This document shows, one piece after another, positions 36,497 to 46,606 of a stretch of 64,000 bases of DNA. Below the pieces are notes generated by a model, which ran no database searches, was not told the DNA's origin, and was given only the letters and a program-made list of their open reading frames with translations. A program made the position numbers and the translations under genes. The number at the start of each line of letters is the position of its first letter. Positions within the stretch are counted from its first letter, which is position 1. The stretch lies in the NCBI RefSeq assembly GCF_900105455.1, contig NZ_FNSF01000005.1, positions 434,001 to 498,000 of the forward strand, given 5' to 3'. Source of the DNA: Tenacibaculum sp. MAR_2009_124. GTDB taxonomy: Bacteria > Bacteroidota > Bacteroidia > Flavobacteriales > Flavobacteriaceae.

Positions 36497-37097
36497 CTGC
36501 GTTATCTTTTTCTATTTTAGAATTTTGCATTGCCTTATAATACGCGGCTCTACTAAGCGGCTCATATTCTTGAGTTTCTCCTAGCATAACAAGATCGTCA
36601 TTCGCTGCTTTCCTGTAACTGTAGTGAGCCAAATTTCCTGTTCGAGTACATACGGCATGAACTTTTGTAACATATTCAGCCGTTGCCATTAAAGCTGGAA
36701 TAGGTCCAAAGGGATTTCCTTTAAAATCCATATCTAAACCCGCTACAATTACACGAATTCCTCTATTTGCCAAATCGTTACATACAGCAACAATCTCATC
36801 ATCAAAAAATTGTGCTTCATCAATCCCTACAACATCGACATTATTGGCTAAAAGTCGAATATTTGAAGATGCAGGTACAGGCGTTGATCGAATTCTATTT
36901 TCATTATGAGATACCACTTCCTCATCATCGTATCGCGTATCTACCTCTGGTTTGAAGATTTCAACTCTTTGTTTTGCTAATTGTGCTCTTCTTAAGCGTC
37001 TAATAAGTTCTTCTGTTTTTCCAGAAAACATTGAGCCACAAATTACTTCTATCCACCCAAATTGTTCTGTATAATTTACTGTATTTTCAAGAAACAT
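36489..37097 (-). CDS. tdk: Thymidine kinase
   Basis: A 202-residue type II thymidine kinase of the nucleotide salvage pathway. P-loop [15 protein letters not shown] (about 21-35), the Walker B-like [15 protein letters not shown], the lasso region [16 protein letters not shown] and [18 protein letters not shown] are in the expected order. The zinc-finger Cys pairs of some homologues are reduced here (only one Cys in the lasso), as in other Bacteroidota. The alr start lies inside its 3' end. Confidence 0.93.
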   Translation of the reverse strand: MFLENTVNYTEQFGWIEVICGSMFSGKTEELIRRLRRAQLAKQRVEIFKPEVDTRYDDEEVVSHNENRIRSTPVPASSNIRLLANNVDVVGIDEAQFFDDEIVAVCNDLANRGIRVIVAGLDMDFKGNPFGPIPALMATAEYVTKVHAVCTRTGNLAHYSYRKAANDDLVMLGETQEYEPLSRAAYYKAMQNSKIEKDNADE

Positions 37098-37198
37098 TTT
37101 GTAATTTTAAGCTCTGTTATTAACATTTGTTTTTACTTTCGAATAGAGAACAAATTTATTAAAATTTAAGAGCAAAACTTAAAAACATAAAACAACTT

Positions 37199-38122
37199 AT
37201 GCACAAAAAATTAGCCTCCGATTTAACAAGTTTAGCACACAGTATTTTAAAAATGAAAAATAAAGAAGATGTGCTAGAGCTAAAGAAAAAAGCATACGAA
37301 GTTTATGAAAAACTTTCAGTTTTAGCTTATGTAGATGAGTATATAAACACAACTCCAAACGCAGAAGTTACCAAAGAGGAATTAATAAACAAGGTAATTG
37401 AAGCTGAAGAAAGAAGAGATCTCATAGAAAAGGAAAATGAACAGGTTCCTCAAGAGAAAATTGAAAACTCTCCTATAAATGATGTTATCCCTGAAAAGAG
37501 CATTGTTCGAAAACCAATAATTTCTGAAACTCCAACTGAAGACATTACAGTAAATTCTTCCGAAGAAAAGAGCAAAGAAGAAGAACCAGACGAGGAAATT
37601 GTTGTAAAACATATTTTAGAAGAAGAACCCGAACAGCTTCAACAAGAACCGGAAACCTCTGAAAAAAACAATGAATCTGTAGAACACGTTGAAAAAATAA
37701 CCGAACAACCTTTTGACGAGTTGGAGGAGTTATTATTCAGTAAGAAAAGTGATACTTCTAAAAATGATGTTAAGGATATAGGTGAACGTAAAACTCCAAC
37801 CTTAGAGGAAGAATTAAATGACACACTTCCTGTTGATGTAATGGCAAATCTTTTTGAAAAGGCAGAACCAAAAAAATCATTAAACGATCATTTACAAAAT
37901 ACGATTCAAATTGGTCTTAACGACAGAATTGCCTTTGTAAAACATCTATTCGAAGGAAATCAAACAGATTTTAATAGAGTTATTTCCCAACTAAATACTT
38001 GCAAAACCGAAAAAGAGGCGAAAAAATTCATTAATAAATTGATTAAACCAGACTACGATTGGTCAGAAAAAGAAGAATACGAAACAAGACTTCTTGAGAT
38101 AATTGAGAGACGTTTTGCTTAA
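37199..38122 (+). CDS. Acidic coiled-coil protein of unknown function
   Basis: A 307-residue soluble protein. The first ~70 residues are helical and mixed in charge. Residues about 75-200 are very Glu-rich and low-complexity, probably disordered (SSEEKSKEEEPDEEIVV). The last ~90 are ordered and conserved-looking: LNDHLQNTIQIGLNDRIAF, FNRVISQLNTCKTEKEA, KPDYDWSEKEEYETRL. I recognise no named domain. It is single-gene, divergent from tdk, followed by an AT-rich gap and the DUF4254 operon. Confidence 0.75.
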   Translation: MHKKLASDLTSLAHSILKMKNKEDVLELKKKAYEVYEKLSVLAYVDEYINTTPNAEVTKEELINKVIEAEERRDLIEKENEQVPQEKIENSPINDVIPEKSIVRKPIISETPTEDITVNSSEEKSKEEEPDEEIVVKHILEEEPEQLQQEPETSEKNNESVEHVEKITEQPFDELEELLFSKKSDTSKNDVKDIGERKTPTLEEELNDTLPVDVMANLFEKAEPKKSLNDHLQNTIQIGLNDRIAFVKHLFEGNQTDFNRVISQLNTCKTEKEAKKFINKLIKPDYDWSEKEEYETRLLEIIERRFA

Positions 38123-38222
38123 AAACCAACTAGGTTCTTTTTATTTCTCTTAACTTTAAGAAAGTTAATTTCTTTAAGTTTCTTTTACAACTCATGAAAA
38201 GTTTCATATAATATATATATAG

Positions 38223-38230
38223 TACCTTTG
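38223..38230 (+). promoter_or_regulatory. Predicted -7 box of the DUF4254-GT9 operon
   Basis: TACCTTTG matches TAnnTTTG and lies 23 bp before the ATG. It is preceded by an AT-repeat (ATATATATATA). No clear -33 TTTG. Confidence 0.45.
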
Positions 38231-38252
38231 ATTTTTAAAGTAATTTTTGAAC

Positions 38253-38861
38253 ATGTTTACAGATATAGCGAATAAGATTTTTCAAGGAGTAATTAATGAC
38301 TACCATATTAAAGATGATGTATATCAAGAATTCGTCAATAAATACAGTGAAAAAGAAGATTTACTAAGTCATTTACTTTATAGAAAGTGTTGGATTGATA
38401 CTGTTCAATGGCATTATGAAGATATTATTAGAGATCCGAATATAGATCCTATTGCTGCCTTAGATTTAAAACGAAAGATTGATGCTTCGAATCAAGACAG
38501 AACGGATATGGTTGAATATATAGATGCTTATTTTTTAGAACAATATAAAAACGTTTCCGCTAAAAGTAACGCTACCATAAATACAGAAAGTCCAGCGTGG
38601 GGTGTTGACAGACTTTCCATTTTAGCCTTGAAAGTATATCATATGAATGAAGAGGCGAATCGCTCAAATGCATCAGAAGAACATAAAAATAATTGTCAGA
38701 AGAAACTTGATATTTTGCTTGAGCAACGTACAGATTTATCTTCGGCAATAGACACTCTTTTGACAGATATAGAAAAAGGGAATAAATACATGAAGGTTTA
38801 TAAGCAAATGAAAATGTATAATGATGATGAGCTAAACCCTGTCCTTAGATCTCAAAAGTAA
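38253..38861 (+). CDS. DUF4254 family protein
   Basis: A 202-residue helical soluble protein from ATG 38253; a TTG six bases upstream is possible but unneeded. Features of DUF4254 include LLYRKCWIDTVQWHYEDIIR (about 42-61), IDASNQDRTDMVEYIDAYF, SPAWGVDRLSILALKVYHM and a helical C-terminus. The family is widespread in Bacteroidota beside glycosyltransferase family 9 genes, as here (6-bp gap). A role in lipopolysaccharide or glycan assembly is inferred from that link only. Confidence 0.85.
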   Translation: MFTDIANKIFQGVINDYHIKDDVYQEFVNKYSEKEDLLSHLLYRKCWIDTVQWHYEDIIRDPNIDPIAALDLKRKIDASNQDRTDMVEYIDAYFLEQYKNVSAKSNATINTESPAWGVDRLSILALKVYHMNEEANRSNASEEHKNNCQKKLDILLEQRTDLSSAIDTLLTDIEKGNKYMKVYKQMKMYNDDELNPVLRSQK

Positions 38862-38867
38862 TTTCAT

Positions 38868-39899
38868 TTGCAATCTACAACAAAACATATTTTGGTTATA
38901 CGCCTCTCAGCCATGGGAGATGTTGCCATGACGGTACCTGTACTCAGGGCTTTATTAAATCAGTACCCAAATGTTAAAATTACTGTTGTTACCCGATCAT
39001 TTTTCACTCCTTTTTTTGATGATTTAGAGAGAGTTTCTATTTTTTGTCCGGACTTAAACGGCAAACATGAAGGCTTTTTAGGTTTGTTTCGACTTCATAA
39101 GGAATTATTAAGTTTGAATATAGATTTTGTTGCGGACCTACATAATGTTTTGAGGTCGAAAGCACTCATTGCTCTTTTCAAAATCAGAGGCTATAAGTCG
39201 TATCAATTAAATAAGGGTAGAAAAGAAAAAAAGGAATTAACTTCCCTAAATCAAAACAAAAAATTAAGGCCACTTAAGTCAACACACGAACGCTATGTTG
39301 ATGTATTTCGAAAACTGGGATATACAATTGATTTATCGCAACGATATAAGCCTTCTAAAAAGAAACTTCCTGTTTTAATAGAACACCTTAAAAACCAACA
39401 ACTAATAGGTATTGCTCCATTTGCAGCTTACGACAGCAAAAGCCTTCCAAAACAGCAATTAAATGAGCTCATTATGGAGCTTAGCACTCTTGAGAACACC
39501 AGTATTTTACTTTTTGGCGGTGGTGATAAACAAAAACAGGTTTTCGAATCTATTGAAAGTAAATACAACAATGTATATTCTCTAATTCAGAAAGGGAGTT
39601 TTAAGGAAGAACTTGATATTATATCAAACTTAGATGTAATGATCTCTATGGATTCAGGAAATGGTCATATGGCAGCTATGTATGACGTTCCAGTAATTAC
39701 TATTTGGGGAGTAACACATCCATTTTTAGGTTTCGTTCCATTTAATCAAAAAATGGAAAACCAAATTCTACCAGATTTAGAAAAGTTCCCATTAATCCCA
39801 ACATCTGTCTATGGAAAAGATTTTCCTGATGGCTACCTAAAATGTTTTAATACCATTAGTATTACTAACGTCGTATCTCAAGTTAAAAAGTACCTTTAA
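38868..39899 (+). CDS. Glycosyltransferase family 9 (heptosyltransferase-like)
   Basis: A 343-residue GT-B enzyme. The N-terminal Rossmann motif ILVIRLSAMGDVAMTVPVL (about 8-26) and C-terminal nucleotide-sugar site ISMDSGNGHMAAMYDVPVI with TIWGVTHP are diagnostic. It probably adds a heptose-like sugar to LPS core. No ATG is available before the Rossmann strand, so TTG 38868 is the likely start, 6 bp after the DUF4254 stop. It is convergent with the PAP2 gene, with 6 bp between stops. Confidence 0.88.
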   Translation: MQSTTKHILVIRLSAMGDVAMTVPVLRALLNQYPNVKITVVTRSFFTPFFDDLERVSIFCPDLNGKHEGFLGLFRLHKELLSLNIDFVADLHNVLRSKALIALFKIRGYKSYQLNKGRKEKKELTSLNQNKKLRPLKSTHERYVDVFRKLGYTIDLSQRYKPSKKKLPVLIEHLKNQQLIGIAPFAAYDSKSLPKQQLNELIMELSTLENTSILLFGGGDKQKQVFESIESKYNNVYSLIQKGSFKEELDIISNLDVMISMDSGNGHMAAMYDVPVITIWGVTHPFLGFVPFNQKMENQILPDLEKFPLIPTSVYGKDFPDGYLKCFNTISITNVVSQVKKYL

Positions 39900-39905
39900 A
39901 CTTCA

Positions 39906-40463
39906 TTAAAAACGATACGTTACTCCAATGGTTGTATAGCGATCCATTGTTCTTAGTGAGAAACTTACTTTACTCTCTTTATTATACTTTTTAGTAAACA
40001 AATAAGAAAAACCCGTTCCTATAAGTGCACCTGCTAAAACATCCCATTTATCATGTTTATCGGATGTAATTCTAGAATAACCAACATAGGCGGCTAATAC
40101 ATATGCTGGAACACCGACCTTCCATCCATATCTTTTCTGGAAAAAAGCAGCACTAGCAAAAGATATAGCTGTATGACCAGAAGGAAAGCTATTCAAACTT
40201 TCACCACTTGGTCGTTCTTTATCTATCAGTAATTTTAAAGCATATACACTTGCTGAAGTTGCCAAAAAACTCTTGGTAAATTGAAGTGTTCCATTACTTT
40301 CATCATCCCAAATAAATGTTGAACCCAAGGCCAACGTCGGTAGGACCGCTACCAAAACATCTCCTGAAGTTTTATGGAATTTTTGACTACTGGTGAGTGG
40401 GTGCTGAGCCCAAGAGCAGAAAAATGTAAATAAAAAAACAATGAAAAAATTACCTCTAACCAT
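39906..40463 (-). CDS. PAP2-family phosphatase
   Basis: A 185-residue exported or membrane phosphatase (signal MVRGNFFIVFLFTFFCSW). All three PAP2 motifs are present: KLLIDKERPSG (about 78-88), SFPSGHTAIS (about 93-102) and SRITSDKHDKWDV (about 130-142). The last ~25 residues (FSLRTMDRYTTIGVTYRF) look like an outer-membrane strand ending in Phe, an unusual tail for a PAP2 enzyme. The substrate may be an undecaprenyl or lipid phosphate; unproven. Confidence 0.88.
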   Translation of the reverse strand: MVRGNFFIVFLFTFFCSWAQHPLTSSQKFHKTSGDVLVAVLPTLALGSTFIWDDESNGTLQFTKSFLATSASVYALKLLIDKERPSGESLNSFPSGHTAISFASAAFFQKRYGWKVGVPAYVLAAYVGYSRITSDKHDKWDVLAGALIGTGFSYLFTKKYNKESKVSFSLRTMDRYTTIGVTYRF

Positions 40464-40590
40464 GTAACCAATATAAAATTAAAGTTAACGTACAAAATAC
40501 TCATGACACCAAATACAGCATCAATATACAACTTTTTAAAAATCAATATATTGTATAGGAAAACGAGTTTATAAAAATGGATTGCATAAA

Positions 40591-40620
40591 AAAAGCTCAG
40601 TTTATTAAAACTGAGCTTTT
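40591..40620 (-). terminator. Terminator of the rimP-nusA-infB operon
   Basis: A thirteen-pair stem AAAAGCTCAGTTT / AAACTGAGCTTTT with an ATTA loop, 21 bp after the infB stop. On the minus strand it is followed by a T run. Confidence 0.88.
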
Positions 40621-40640
40621 GAATATAAGGTATTGGTTTT

Positions 40641-43600
40641 TTATTTAAGCTTTTTCTTAACTGCAACTTCAGTATAAGCTTCAATAGTATCACCTTCTTT
40701 AATATCATTGTATCCTTTAATTTGAATACCACAATCGTATCCTTTAGTAACTTCTTTCACATCGTCTTTAAAACGTTTTAAGGAAGTTAATAAACCGTCA
40801 TGAACAACAATTCCTTCTCTAACAATACGAACTTTCGCATCTCTCGTTATCTTACCATTCATTACCATACATCCTGCAATGTTACCAACCTTAGAGATCT
40901 TATAAACTTCTCTGATTTCAACATTACCAAGAACTTCTTCTCTCATTTCAGGAGAAAGCATTCCTTCCATTGCATCTTTCAGATCATTAATTGCATCGTA
41001 AATGATCGAGTATGTTCTGATATCAACTTCTTCCTTATCAGCAACCACTCTGGCATTTCCTTGAGGACGTACATTAAATCCTACAATAATAGCATCAGAA
41101 GCCGTAGCTAATAATACATCAGATTCCGTAATAGCTCCAACTCCTTTGTGAAGTATGTTTACCTGAATTTCTTCTGTAGATAATTTCTGGAATGAATCAG
41201 TTAAAGCCTCAACAGATCCATCAACATCACCTTTTAGGATAATATTTAACTCTTTAAAGTCTCCTAAAGCAATACGACGTCCAATTTCATCTAACGTTAA
41301 TGTTTTCTGAGTTCTTACCGATTGCTCACGTTGTAATTGAGAACGTTTTACTGCAATTTGCTTCGCTTCTCTTTCATCATCAAATACATTAAACTTATCT
41401 CCTGCCTGTGGCGCACCATCAAGACCAAGAATAGATACTGGTGTTGAAGGTCCAGCTTCATTTACTTTATTACCTCTTTCATCAAACATAGCTCTTACCT
41501 TACCACTATGCTTTCCAGCTAATAAATAATCTCCTATTTTAAGCGTTCCTGCTTGAACTAGGATTGTAGAAACATATCCTCTACCTTTATCTAATTGAGC
41601 CTCTACTACCGTTCCTACAGCATTCTTATCAGGATTAGCTTTCAGTTCTAGAATTTCAGCTTCTAATAATACTTTTTCAAGTAATTCATCAACTCCTTGA
41701 CCAGTTTTAGCCGATATTTCTTGTGATTGAATATTACCTCCCCAATCTTCAACAAGTAAATTCATTGCTGATAACTGAGTTTTAATATTGTCAGGATTAG
41801 CATTTGGCTTATCAATTTTGTTAATCGCAAATATAATAGGCACGTTTGCCGCTTGAGCATGTGATATTGCTTCTTTTGTTTGAGGCATCACATCATCATC
41901 TGCTGCAATTACAATAATTACTAAATCCGTTACTTGAGCACCACGTGCACGCATCGCTGTAAACGCCTCGTGACCTGGTGTATCTAAAAACGCTATTTTC
42001 TGACCATTATCTAACGCTACTCCATATGCACCGATATGCTGTGTAATTCCACCACTTTCTCCAGCAATTACATTCGCTTTACGAACGTAATCTAGTAATG
42101 ATGTTTTACCATGATCAACGTGACCCATTACTGTAATAATTGGTGCTCTATTTAATAAGTCTTCTGGTTTATCAACTATTTCTTCAATAGATTCTTCAAC
42201 CTCCGCTCCAACGAATTCAACTTTATAGTTAAACTCCTCAGCAACTATTTTAAGTGTTTCAGCATCTAAACGCTGATTCATTGTTACCATCATTCCTAAC
42301 ATCATACATGCAGAAATAATATCGGTAACTGGTTTATCCATCATTGTAGCAACCTCACTTACGGTAACAAACTCTGTTACTTTAAGTACTTTGCTTTCTT
42401 CTTGTTGTGCCTTTAATTCAGCCTCTGCCTGTTGACGATGCTGATCTCTTTTATCTCTACGATACTTGGCTCCTTTACCTTTACTAGATTTCCCTTGAAG
42501 CTTTTCAAGAGTTTCTCTAACTTGTTTTTGGATTTCAGCTTCTGTAAGCTCTTCCTTTTTAACAATAGGTCTTCTTCCTCTTTGGTTTCCACCTGCACGG
42601 TTTCCACCAGGACGGTTCCCTCCAGGGCGATTTCCTCCAGGACGATTTCCTCCAGGGCGGTTATTCGTATTCCCTCCAGTACGGTTATTATTATTCCCTC
42701 CTTGACGATTATTGTTGTTTCCTTGAGAATTGTTGTTATTACCTTGCTTATTATTGCCTCCAGGTTTGTTTACAATTCTTTTACGTTTCCTCTTATCGCC
42801 ATCTTTCTTATTATCCTTATTGTCTGGCTTTTTCTTCTTAGGTCTTTCAAATTGTTTTAAATCAATTTTTTGTCCCGTGATTCTAGGCCCATCCAATTTT
42901 TTATACTGAGTTTTTAATTTCTCAGCATTTTCAGGAGTTACTTCCGCTTGCTTTTCAACAACTTTAGGTTTATCAACCTTTTTAGCTCTTGATAACTGAC
43001 TCTGCTCAACCGCCTTGTCTATTTTAGAAGACGACGCTGGCTTTGAATGCTCAACCTTAGGAGCACTTTCCTCTACTTTTTTTATAGTATCTTCTTTTTT
43101 CACTATTGGAGCAGGTTCTTCCTTTTTTACAGGAGGAGTAACTTCTTCTTTTGGTTCCGTTACTTCTACTTTAGGTGCTTCTGCTTGTTTGGTTACTTTT
43201 TCTTCAACTACTGGTACTGGTTCTTCTTTCTTTTCAACAACAGGCTCTTCCTTAACTTCTGGTTCTTCGACCACTTCCTTGCCTGTTTCAATGTTAATTT
43301 TACCAACAGTTTTAAGTTCTAATTTAGTTGCTTTGGCTTTTAAAACTTCTTGCTTTTTAGCTTCTTCGTCTAAACGTTTCTTCTCTTGCTCTGCTTCTAG
43401 TTGTTGGCGAATTGCCTCTTTTTCTTTTCTCTTCTCTTCGCTCACCTCCTTAGAAGCTACTTTTTTAGATTTATCTGTTTGGAATCCATCAAGTAATATT
43501 TGATATTCCTTATCAGAAATCTTTGTAGTAGGGCGAGTCTCAACCTCATAGCCATTTTTAGCCAGATGCTCCACAGCTCTATCTAAAGAAATGTTTAATT

Positions 43601-43643
43601 CTCTTAAAACCTTGTTTAGTCTTAATTTTTTGCCTTCAGCCAT
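40641..43643 (-). CDS. infB: Translation initiation factor IF-2
   Basis: A 1000-residue IF-2. The N-terminal helix ([20 protein letters not shown]) is followed by a long variable region rich in Glu, Lys, Pro and Val. Next comes a Gly/Asn/Arg low-complexity stretch (repeated PGGNR, about 310-360), then the conserved core. GTPase motifs are GHVDHGKTS (about 505-513), [19 protein letters not shown] and NKID. Domains II and C2 finish with [20 protein letters not shown]. It is the last gene of the operon, 110 bp after nusA. Confidence 0.97.
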   Translation of the reverse strand: MAEGKKLRLNKVLRELNISLDRAVEHLAKNGYEVETRPTTKISDKEYQILLDGFQTDKSKKVASKEVSEEKRKEKEAIRQQLEAEQEKKRLDEEAKKQEVLKAKATKLELKTVGKINIETGKEVVEEPEVKEEPVVEKKEEPVPVVEEKVTKQAEAPKVEVTEPKEEVTPPVKKEEPAPIVKKEDTIKKVEESAPKVEHSKPASSSKIDKAVEQSQLSRAKKVDKPKVVEKQAEVTPENAEKLKTQYKKLDGPRITGQKIDLKQFERPKKKKPDNKDNKKDGDKRKRKRIVNKPGGNNKQGNNNNSQGNNNNRQGGNNNNRTGGNTNNRPGGNRPGGNRPGGNRPGGNRAGGNQRGRRPIVKKEELTEAEIQKQVRETLEKLQGKSSKGKGAKYRRDKRDQHRQQAEAELKAQQEESKVLKVTEFVTVSEVATMMDKPVTDIISACMMLGMMVTMNQRLDAETLKIVAEEFNYKVEFVGAEVEESIEEIVDKPEDLLNRAPIITVMGHVDHGKTSLLDYVRKANVIAGESGGITQHIGAYGVALDNGQKIAFLDTPGHEAFTAMRARGAQVTDLVIIVIAADDDVMPQTKEAISHAQAANVPIIFAINKIDKPNANPDNIKTQLSAMNLLVEDWGGNIQSQEISAKTGQGVDELLEKVLLEAEILELKANPDKNAVGTVVEAQLDKGRGYVSTILVQAGTLKIGDYLLAGKHSGKVRAMFDERGNKVNEAGPSTPVSILGLDGAPQAGDKFNVFDDEREAKQIAVKRSQLQREQSVRTQKTLTLDEIGRRIALGDFKELNIILKGDVDGSVEALTDSFQKLSTEEIQVNILHKGVGAITESDVLLATASDAIIVGFNVRPQGNARVVADKEEVDIRTYSIIYDAINDLKDAMEGMLSPEMREEVLGNVEIREVYKISKVGNIAGCMVMNGKITRDAKVRIVREGIVVHDGLLTSLKRFKDDVKEVTKGYDCGIQIKGYNDIKEGDTIEAYTEVAVKKKLK

Positions 43644-43753
43644 AAATTATTATTATACTTTATTCCTAAAAAACACACTTTACAATAAACATTATAGTTA
43701 TGTTTTTTTTCATTTATCGCTAGTTTTTAACGGCTCTAGCCTTCCGTAACTAT

Positions 43754-45010
43754 TTATTCTTCAAATTCTTCTCTAAGAACTCTCTGAACTTCTAAAATTG
43801 TTTCTTCTTCAAGATCGGTTCTTTGAACTAACATTGAAACATCTTTTTCTAAGACGCTCTTCGCTGTATCTAATCCAATTTTTTTGAATTCTTCAATTAC
43901 CCAAGCTTCAATTTCATCAGAGAATTCTGTCAGTTCAACATCTTCTTCTTCAAGTCCTTCCCTTTGAACATCTATTTCATATCCAGTTAATTCACTTGCC
44001 AATCTAATATTAACCCCAGAACGTCCAATTGCTTTTGACACTTCTTCTGGTTTCAACAATACATTAACACGTCCTTTCTTTCCATTTTTTTCCTCCTCAA
44101 ATTTATCGATGGTAACCGATAAAACTTTAGCAGGGCTTAATGCTCTTGATATAAATAATTGTTCGTTTTTCGTATAATTAATTACATCAATATTCTCATT
44201 TCCTAATTCACGAACGATACCATGAATACGTGATCCTTTTACTCCAACACATGCTCCTACAGGATCAATTCTATCATCATAAGAATCAACGGCTATTTTC
44301 GCTTTATCTCCAGGAATTCTTGCAACTCCTTCAATGGTAATTAAACCATCAAATACTTCAGGTATTTCTTGTTCAAACAGTTTTACCAAGAATTTTGGTG
44401 CTGTTCTGGATAAAATTATTGCTGGTTTATTCCCTCTTAATTCAACTGATTTAATAACTCCACGAACGGTATCTCCCTTTCTAAAGAAATCAGATCGAAT
44501 TTGCTCGCTTTTCGGCAAAACAATCTCATTCCCTTCATCATCCAGTAAAATTACAGCATTATGACGAATATGATGTACTTCTGCGCTATAAATATCACCT
44601 TCTAGATCTTTAAATTGCTTAAATACATTTGTACTATCGTGCTCATGTATCTTAGAAATTAAATTTTGACGCAGCGCTAATATAGCTCTTCTTCCTAAGT
44701 CTACTAATTTTACTTCCTCAGAAACATCTTCTCCTATTTCAAAATCAGGCTCTATTTTTCTAGCCTCAGATAATTCGATTTCTTCGTTGTCATCTTCCGA
44801 CATTTCATCTGCTACTACAACCCTGTTCCTCCAAATCTCCAAATCTCCTTTGTCAGGGTTAATAATAATATCAAAATTTTCATCTGATCCAAATCTACGT
44901 TTCAAAGCGGCTCTAAACACTTCCTCTAAAATAGACATAAGTGTTACTCTATCAATACTCTTGATATCTTTAAACTCCGAAAACGAATCGATTAGCGCAA
45001 TATTTTCCAT
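43754..45010 (-). CDS. nusA: Transcription termination/antitermination protein NusA
   Basis: A 418-residue NusA. It has an N-terminal RNA-polymerase-binding domain (MSILEEVFRAALKRRFG), an S1 domain (about 130-200, DIYSAEVHHIRHNAVILLDD) and two KH domains (VDSYDDRIDPVGACVGVKGS and VSKAIGRSGVNIRLASEL). It ends with an acidic C-terminus and lacks the extra C-terminal repeats of enterobacterial NusA. It lies 9 bp after rimP. Confidence 0.97.
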   Translation of the reverse strand: MENIALIDSFSEFKDIKSIDRVTLMSILEEVFRAALKRRFGSDENFDIIINPDKGDLEIWRNRVVVADEMSEDDNEEIELSEARKIEPDFEIGEDVSEEVKLVDLGRRAILALRQNLISKIHEHDSTNVFKQFKDLEGDIYSAEVHHIRHNAVILLDDEGNEIVLPKSEQIRSDFFRKGDTVRGVIKSVELRGNKPAIILSRTAPKFLVKLFEQEIPEVFDGLITIEGVARIPGDKAKIAVDSYDDRIDPVGACVGVKGSRIHGIVRELGNENIDVINYTKNEQLFISRALSPAKVLSVTIDKFEEEKNGKKGRVNVLLKPEEVSKAIGRSGVNIRLASELTGYEIDVQREGLEEEDVELTEFSDEIEAWVIEEFKKIGLDTAKSVLEKDVSMLVQRTDLEEETILEVQRVLREEFEE

Positions 45011-45019
45011 CTCATTATC

Positions 45020-45484
45020 TTAATTAAATATAATCTTCACTTTTGCTTCTTTTATATCTCCATAAGGTAAAACTGCTGTTTTTTCAACAGTATGTTTTCC
45101 TTTCCCTATAGGTTTAGGCTCTCTTGCTTTCCATTGTAAGGTAATATCCTCGTCAGTTACTTCAACTAAAACCCCTTCATACTCTTGGGTTTTTGTTTTC
45201 ACTTTAAGCGTTCTCCCCTTATTCTTCTTATACTGACGTTTTTGAATTAAAGGATGGGCGATATCTGGTGTGGTAACTTCTAATGCAAAATCTTCCTTTT
45301 CTCGATCTAAATTATGTTCAATATTTCTACTTATTCGAACACACTCGTTCAAAGGTACACCTTCATCTCCGTCAACAATAACTTTTACCCTATTATTTTC
45401 AAGAAACTGTAAATCTATCAAAAACAGCGAATTGTTCTGTTCTAGGGCTTCCTGTAATAATTCTTTTACTCTTTCTTGATCCAT
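45020..45484 (-). CDS. rimP: Ribosome maturation factor RimP
   Basis: A 154-residue 30S assembly factor, first gene of the operon with nusA and infB. Hallmarks are VKVIVDGDEGVPLNECVRIS, FALEVTTPDIAHPL and the C-terminal domain with GVLVEVTDEDITLQW. The start ATG lies 10 bp after a strong leader hairpin (see 45494-45517), so expression may be attenuated. Confidence 0.95.
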   Translation of the reverse strand: MDQERVKELLQEALEQNNSLFLIDLQFLENNRVKVIVDGDEGVPLNECVRISRNIEHNLDREKEDFALEVTTPDIAHPLIQKRQYKKNKGRTLKVKTKTQEYEGVLVEVTDEDITLQWKAREPKPIGKGKHTVEKTAVLPYGDIKEAKVKIIFN

Positions 45485-45493
45485 TTTAGATAT

Positions 45494-45517
45494 AAAAAGA
45501 GGGGACGTTTGTCCCCT
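45494..45517 (-). promoter_or_regulatory. Terminator-like hairpin in the rimP leader (attenuator candidate)
   Basis: Minus strand: AGGGGAC-AAAC-GTCCCCT (45517-45500), then C and five T (45498-45494). The hairpin stands between the predicted start (about 45538) and the rimP ATG (45484), with no upstream gene on this strand for it to terminate. Confidence 0.65.
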
Positions 45518-45544
45518 TCATTTATTAATTCTTTAAATTCCTTG

Positions 45545-45576
45545 CAAATATACTAACTAAATACTTAACAAGCAAA
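45545..45576 (-). promoter_or_regulatory. rimP operon promoter
   Basis: TTTG (45576-45573), exactly 20 bp, TATATTTG (45552-45545): an ideal Bacteroidota promoter on the minus strand. It gives a leader of about 55 nt. Confidence 0.75.
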
Positions 45577-45640
45577 TAGTTTTTTCTTTAAATATTTTGT
45601 AATTTTAAGGTGTTACTCTCTTCACTAACCCCACATACAT

Positions 45641-46468
45641 ATGAAAAAAATATTGATTCCAATAGATTTTTCAAAGCACTCCGAGTACGCTTGTGTTCTT
45701 GCTTCGAAAATTGCAAAAAAAGCCAACAGCGAAATCCATCTGGTCCATATGGTAGAACTACCATCGGGTATTGTTGACATGGGCGCTGGAAGCAACTTTA
45801 GCATACCGGAAAGCATGCTTTACCTAAGAAAAGTTAAGGACAAACTCGCCGACATCAAAACTAAATATTTTGATAGCTTCGAAGACATCCAACACTCTAT
45901 TCGCTTTCAAAATCCCTACGAAGGAATTCGAGACTATTCGAAAAAAATCTCACCCGACCTCATCGTCATGGGTTCGAAAGGGCAAACTGCCCTTAAAGAA
46001 ATGATTATTGGATCAAACACGGAAAAAACAATTGCCAGCCTAAACATTCCAGTATTAATCACAAAAAAGAATGATGCTAAGTTTAAGTTTAAAAAAATGG
46101 TATTTGCCTCTACTTTTGAAAAAGATGAAGCAAAAGCTTTTGAAGGCTTTTTAGAGTTTACTCGTTATTTTAAAAGCAAACTTTATTTACTTAAGGTAAA
46201 TACACCAAAGCACTTTGAAGATTCTAACGATTCAAAAGAGAAAGTAGAAAAATTCATTAAAAAGTATGATGTCGAAAAATACTCAATCCATGTTTACAAC
46301 AGTAAATCTGTTCCTAGAGGTATTTTAAACTTCTCAAAAGACAAGGAAGTTGATTTAATTTCGATAGCAACTCATGGTAGAACTGGCCTTTCCAGATATT
46401 TAAATGGAAGCATTTCCATGAGTCTTTCCAAAAATGTTGTAAAACCAGTATTGACTTTTAAGGTATAA
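45641..46468 (+). CDS. Universal stress protein with two Usp domains
   Basis: A 275-residue cytoplasmic protein. The first Usp domain (about 1-145) has ILIPIDFSKHSEYACVLASK at its N-terminus and the nucleotide-binding ending DLIVMGSKGQTALKEMIIGS followed by KTIASLNIPVLITK. The second, more degenerate copy (about 150-275) ends DLISIATHGRTGLSRYLNGS with VKPVLTFKV. Such tandem Usp proteins are common in flavobacteria. It is monocistronic, divergent from the rimP operon, with a bidirectional terminator after it. Confidence 0.9.
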   Translation: MKKILIPIDFSKHSEYACVLASKIAKKANSEIHLVHMVELPSGIVDMGAGSNFSIPESMLYLRKVKDKLADIKTKYFDSFEDIQHSIRFQNPYEGIRDYSKKISPDLIVMGSKGQTALKEMIIGSNTEKTIASLNIPVLITKKNDAKFKFKKMVFASTFEKDEAKAFEGFLEFTRYFKSKLYLLKVNTPKHFEDSNDSKEKVEKFIKKYDVEKYSIHVYNSKSVPRGILNFSKDKEVDLISIATHGRTGLSRYLNGSISMSLSKNVVKPVLTFKV

Positions 46469-46491
46469 AAACCTGCAATCAGAATTCAATA

Positions 46492-46522
46492 AAAAAACCT
46501 TCAGAATTTCTGAAGGTTTTTT
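46492..46522. terminator. Bidirectional terminator (usp / tRNA-Leu)
   Basis: A palindrome AAAAAACCTTCAGAA-T-TTCTGAAGGTTTTTT. It ends the usp transcript and, on the minus strand, lies two bases after the tRNA 3' end. Confidence 0.92.
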
Positions 46523-46524
46523 AG

Positions 46525-46606
46525 TACGGGCGGAGAGACTCGAACTCTCACACCTTGCGGCACTAGATCCTAAGTCTAGCGTGTCTACCAATTCCACCAC
46601 GCCCGC
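46525..46606 (-). tRNA. tRNA-Leu, anticodon UAG
   Basis: An 82-base class II tRNA. The acceptor GCGGGCG pairs with CGCCCGT (last pair G-T). The D arm is GTGGAATTGGTAGACAC, the anticodon arm is CTAGACTTAGGATCTAG with TAG in the loop, and a short variable arm GCCGCAAGGTG follows. The T loop is GTTCGAGTC. It reads CUA (and probably other CUN) codons. CCA is not encoded; the discriminator base is A. Confidence 0.95.
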
